A DNA stretch of 12,262 nt from Nanobdellota archaeon (GTDB taxonomy: Archaea; Nanobdellota; Nanobdellia; Pacearchaeales; GW2011-AR1). Each line of letters opens with the position of its first letter. Positions within the stretch are counted from its first letter, which is position 1. Below are positions 9,646 to 12,262 of this stretch, piece after piece. The notes beneath the pieces were generated by a model. That model saw only the letters and a list, made by a program, of their open reading frames with translations. It was not told the DNA's origin and made no database searches. The translations under genes and the position numbers were made by a program. The DNA lies in NCBI GenBank assembly GCA_018816625.1, contig JAHIVR010000071.1:1-12262 (forward strand), in the 5' to 3' direction.

Positions 9646-12262
9646 ATGGAAGAAGAATTTAAAAAAACAACAGAAGAAGGAGACTCCCAAATACTAGGAG
9701 AGAGGCATGAAGAATCTGGGAAAAAAGTGGTAGCCCACAAGGAAACCGTCTTGGAATCTACTCCTTTTGTTGGAGATGAGCTAGAAAAGAGAAAGAAGAA
9801 AGTCATGTCTTATTTAAAGAAACATAAAGATTGGGCTTATTATATAATTTTAGCCTTTATTACATACCTTGCTGTTTTTATAAGAACACGTAATCTTCCT
9901 AGGTTAAGGGACATCACAACCGGAACATGGACTCTTGGGCCTGATTTAGATCCTTTCTTGTTCTTAAGATGGGCTAAAGAAATTGCCGTTAATGGGGGGC
10001 TAATGGCCCTTGACACCCTTAGATATTCCCCTATTGGTTATGATACGGCTAGAGAGATGAAATTACTTTCATATCTTATTGCATGGTTCCACAACATAAT
10101 AAGTTTCTTTAACTCAGAGGCAACAATTACATATTCTGCGGTTATTTTCCCTGTTTTTATGTTTGCTTTAACCGCTATAGCTTTTTTCTTATTTGCTAGA
10201 AAGATATTTTATAAAGAAGATAAAAAGATAAAAAACATTATTGCTCTTTTGGCAACAGCATTTTTTGTGTTGATTCCCTCTTTACTACACAGAACTATTG
10301 CGGGAATTCCGGAAAAAGAGTCTGCAGCATTTTTCTTTATGTTTATGGCATTTTACTTCTTCTTTGAAGCTTTCACTAATGAGAATATAAAAAGAGCCTC
10401 AATATTCGGTATCCTTTCTGGAGCATTCACTGCTCTGATGGCTCTGGTGTGGGGGGGATACATCTTTATCTTCTTCACAATCCCTGCTGCAATATTAATC
10501 TCCTTTATATTCGGAAAGATGGATAAGAAATTATTCACGGTTTACTCTTTATGGTTGTTTGTATCTTTCCTGCTCATGATGCCTTTCTCAAAAAGATATG
10601 ATTTGGATAATATTCTTAGCTCCACATCAACAGGTCTTGCTATAGGAATCTTGGTTATAATAGGAATAAGTATGTTCTTAATGAAAAAAAATACCTTAAT
10701 GGAAAAAAGGAAGGGGAGGGTGTCTAAAGAGATTTTCTCTTTATTCATTGCGACAGGAATAATAATTGTTTTAGCACTATTGGTTTTCGGACCCGAGTTT
10801 TTTAGTCACAAGGTATCAGATGTTAAGACCTCCTTAATATCCCCCCAAGTTAGCAGGTTTGGTTTAACTGTGGCAGAAAACAAACAACCGTACTTCATAA
10901 ATGATTGGAAAGGAAGTTTTGGTCCTCTTTTTTTAGATATTCCTTTGTTCTTCTGGATGTTTGTGGTGGGGGCCATGGTTCTTTTTAATAACCTAATAAA
11001 GAATTTTAGAAAGAAACCAAAAATACTCTTAACTATAAGTTACGTAATTTTTTTGATATGTCTTATCTTCAGTAGGTATTCCTCTGGTGGACTTCTTGAT
11101 GGAAGCAGTGGATTAAGTTTGTTGATGTATTTTGGAGGGTGGATATTATTTATTTTTATGTGGGCTTATGTTTATCAGAAAGAATATAGGGGGGATGGGA
11201 CTCAGATGTTTAAAGGCCTTAACTTTGCATATATTCTTTATTTCTTAATATTAACTCTAGGGATAATCGGTGCTAGGGGGGCAATCAGACTAATAATGCT
11301 CCTTGGTGCAATAAGTCCTGTAGCCATTTCTTTCCTTGTTGTTAGGACCGTCCAAAAATATCTAAAAGAAAAAGAAGAAGCGATGAAATTCTTTATAGGT
11401 ATTCTTGCAATAATCTTAATTTTGGCTTCAGTCTTTACTCTATGGACTTACTATAAACAAGACAAAGCAAGTGCAGAGGGATTCGCTCCCGGCCCATACC
11501 AGTGGCAATGGCAAAAGGCAATGTCTTGGGTTAGGGATAACACTCCAAAAGATGCTGTTTTTGCTCACTGGTGGGATTATGGTTATTGGTTGCAATCTTT
11601 AGGGGAAAGAACCACTATTTTGGATGGAAGTAACTCGATTGTTTATTGGAATCATTTAATGGGAAGACACGTCTTGACCGGTCCGGATGAAAGAACTGCT
11701 CTAGAATTTTTGTACACGCACGAAGGGACTCATTTTTTAATTGATTCTACAGATATAGGAAAGTATACCGCATTCTCAAGCATAGGTGCTGACGAGAATT
11801 ATGACAGATTTTCTTGGATTTCTACTTTTTTAATGGATAGCCGACAAACGCAAGAGACTAGTAATGAAACGGTTTATGTTTTTGTCGGTGGCACAGCAAC
11901 AGATGATGATATTGTTTGGAAAGATGAAAGTGGAAAAGAGATATTCCTTCCAAAGAAGAAGGCAGGAGTCGGAGCAATATTCTTAAGACTTTCTGGAGAA
12001 GAAGTACTGCAACCACAAGCAGTCTACGTTTATAATAATGTGCAGTACAACATCCCATTAAGATATGCTTATGTTAGGGGGGAGTATTATGATTTTGGAA
12101 GCGGTCTTGATGCTGGAATTTTTGTTTTCCCTAGTTTGACCCCGCAATCCAATGGAGGAATTTCTTCAAATGATATTGGGGCCTCCCTGTATTTAAGCTC
12201 TAGAACAATTCATAGTAACTTAGCTAATTTATATTTGTTCGAAAAAGAATCTAATTATTTTA
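9646..12262 (+). CDS. aglB: Oligosaccharyltransferase STT3/AglB, 3' truncated
   Basis: The frame from ATG 9646 is open to the window edge: 872 codons, incomplete at the C-terminus. It is a GT-C transferase that moves a glycan from a lipid carrier to Asn in NxS/T sequons on the outer face of the membrane. Seen in order: a hydrophilic, charged N-terminus (1-62), TM1 (about 64-83), the first acidic motif GPDLDPF (98-104, D100/D102), AGIPEKES (219-226, E223/E225) at the second metal site, the TVAE motif of external loop 5 (408-411, equivalent to archaeal TIxE), about 13 membrane helices to about residue 600, then the external domain with the sequon-binding WWDYG at 642-646 and DIGK (703-706, DK motif). 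The gene follows the zinc ribbon by 16 nt with no TATA box of its own. Confidence 0.93.
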   Translation, partial: MEEEFKKTTEEGDSQILGERHEESGKKVVAHKETVLESTPFVGDELEKRKKKVMSYLKKHKDWAYYIILAFITYLAVFIRTRNLPRLRDITTGTWTLGPDLDPFLFLRWAKEIAVNGGLMALDTLRYSPIGYDTAREMKLLSYLIAWFHNIISFFNSEATITYSAVIFPVFMFALTAIAFFLFARKIFYKEDKKIKNIIALLATAFFVLIPSLLHRTIAGIPEKESAAFFFMFMAFYFFFEAFTNENIKRASIFGILSGAFTALMALVWGGYIFIFFTIPAAILISFIFGKMDKKLFTVYSLWLFVSFLLMMPFSKRYDLDNILSSTSTGLAIGILVIIGISMFLMKKNTLMEKRKGRVSKEIFSLFIATGIIIVLALLVFGPEFFSHKVSDVKTSLISPQVSRFGLTVAENKQPYFINDWKGSFGPLFLDIPLFFWMFVVGAMVLFNNLIKNFRKKPKILLTISYVIFLICLIFSRYSSGGLLDGSSGLSLLMYFGGWILFIFMWAYVYQKEYRGDGTQMFKGLNFAYILYFLILTLGIIGARGAIRLIMLLGAISPVAISFLVVRTVQKYLKEKEEAMKFFIGILAIILILASVFTLWTYYKQDKASAEGFAPGPYQWQWQKAMSWVRDNTPKDAVFAHWWDYGYWLQSLGERTTILDGSNSIVYWNHLMGRHVLTGPDERTALEFLYTHEGTHFLIDSTDIGKYTAFSSIGADENYDRFSWISTFLMDSRQTQETSNETVYVFVGGTATDDDIVWKDESGKEIFLPKKKAGVGAIFLRLSGEEVLQPQAVYVYNNVQYNIPLRYAYVRGEYYDFGSGLDAGIFVFPSLTPQSNGGISSNDIGASLYLSSRTIHSNLANLYLFEKESNYF

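Noticed and set aside
1..12262. CRISPR arrays, tRNA or rRNA genes, insertion sequences, toxin-antitoxin or defence genes
   Set aside because: No repeated spacer units, cloverleaf-like or rRNA-like sequence, terminal inverted repeats or transposase, nuclease or defence motifs were seen on either strand.

Overview
The window is a piece of an archaeal chromosome from a lineage with low GC, compact genes and (probably) a reduced genome. It opens inside the ribosomal protein superoperon. The order uL6, eL32, eL19, uL18, uS5, uL30, uL15, secY is archaeal, because eL32 and eL19 do not exist in bacteria. The uS5 type, the shortened uL30, the absence of adk between secY and the EMC3-like gene, and a ribose-1,5-bisphosphate isomerase all fit a DPANN archaeon of the Pacearchaeota/Woesearchaeota type. 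That placement is an inference, not a proof.

Region 1 (1-5671): ribosomal protein genes and secY on the + strand, joined by ATGA/TAATG overlaps or gaps of 1-2 nt. Three things break the usual order: an unrecognised 156-aa gene between eL19 and uL18 (1123-1593), a MazG-like pyrophosphohydrolase between uL30 and uL15 (3367-3738), and a possible 19-codon ORF that links the uS5 stop to the uL30 start (2967-3026).

Region 2 (5672-7181): an EMC3/TMCO1-type (DUF106) membrane insertase that probably works with SecY, a small VIT/CCC1-like transporter with a TTG start, and the prefoldin alpha subunit. Together with SecY this is a group concerned with membrane insertion and protein folding.

Region 3 (7182-8511): an orphan 62-aa gene on + meets two - strand genes tail to tail: an 85-aa membrane protein and an eIF2B-family ribose-1,5-bisphosphate isomerase (AMP salvage to RuBP, the route that feeds archaeal RuBisCO).

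Region 4 (8512-12262): a 53-nt divergent promoter region, a SpoIIM-family membrane protein, a 45-aa zinc-ribbon protein, and a large STT3/AglB oligosaccharyltransferase that runs off the right end.

Expression signals show a pattern. Genes that begin a transcription unit have a TTTAWAWA-like TATA box centred about 25-27 nt before the start codon, which predicts leaderless mRNAs. Several genes inside the operon instead have Shine-Dalgarno-like motifs or stop/start overlaps. No RNA genes, insertion sequences, CRISPR arrays or long repeats were seen. No obviously new multi-gene system was found. The most unusual items are the two insertions in the ribosomal operon, the symmetrical divergent TATA element, and cysteine pairs placed in predicted external loops of SecY and SpoIIM.
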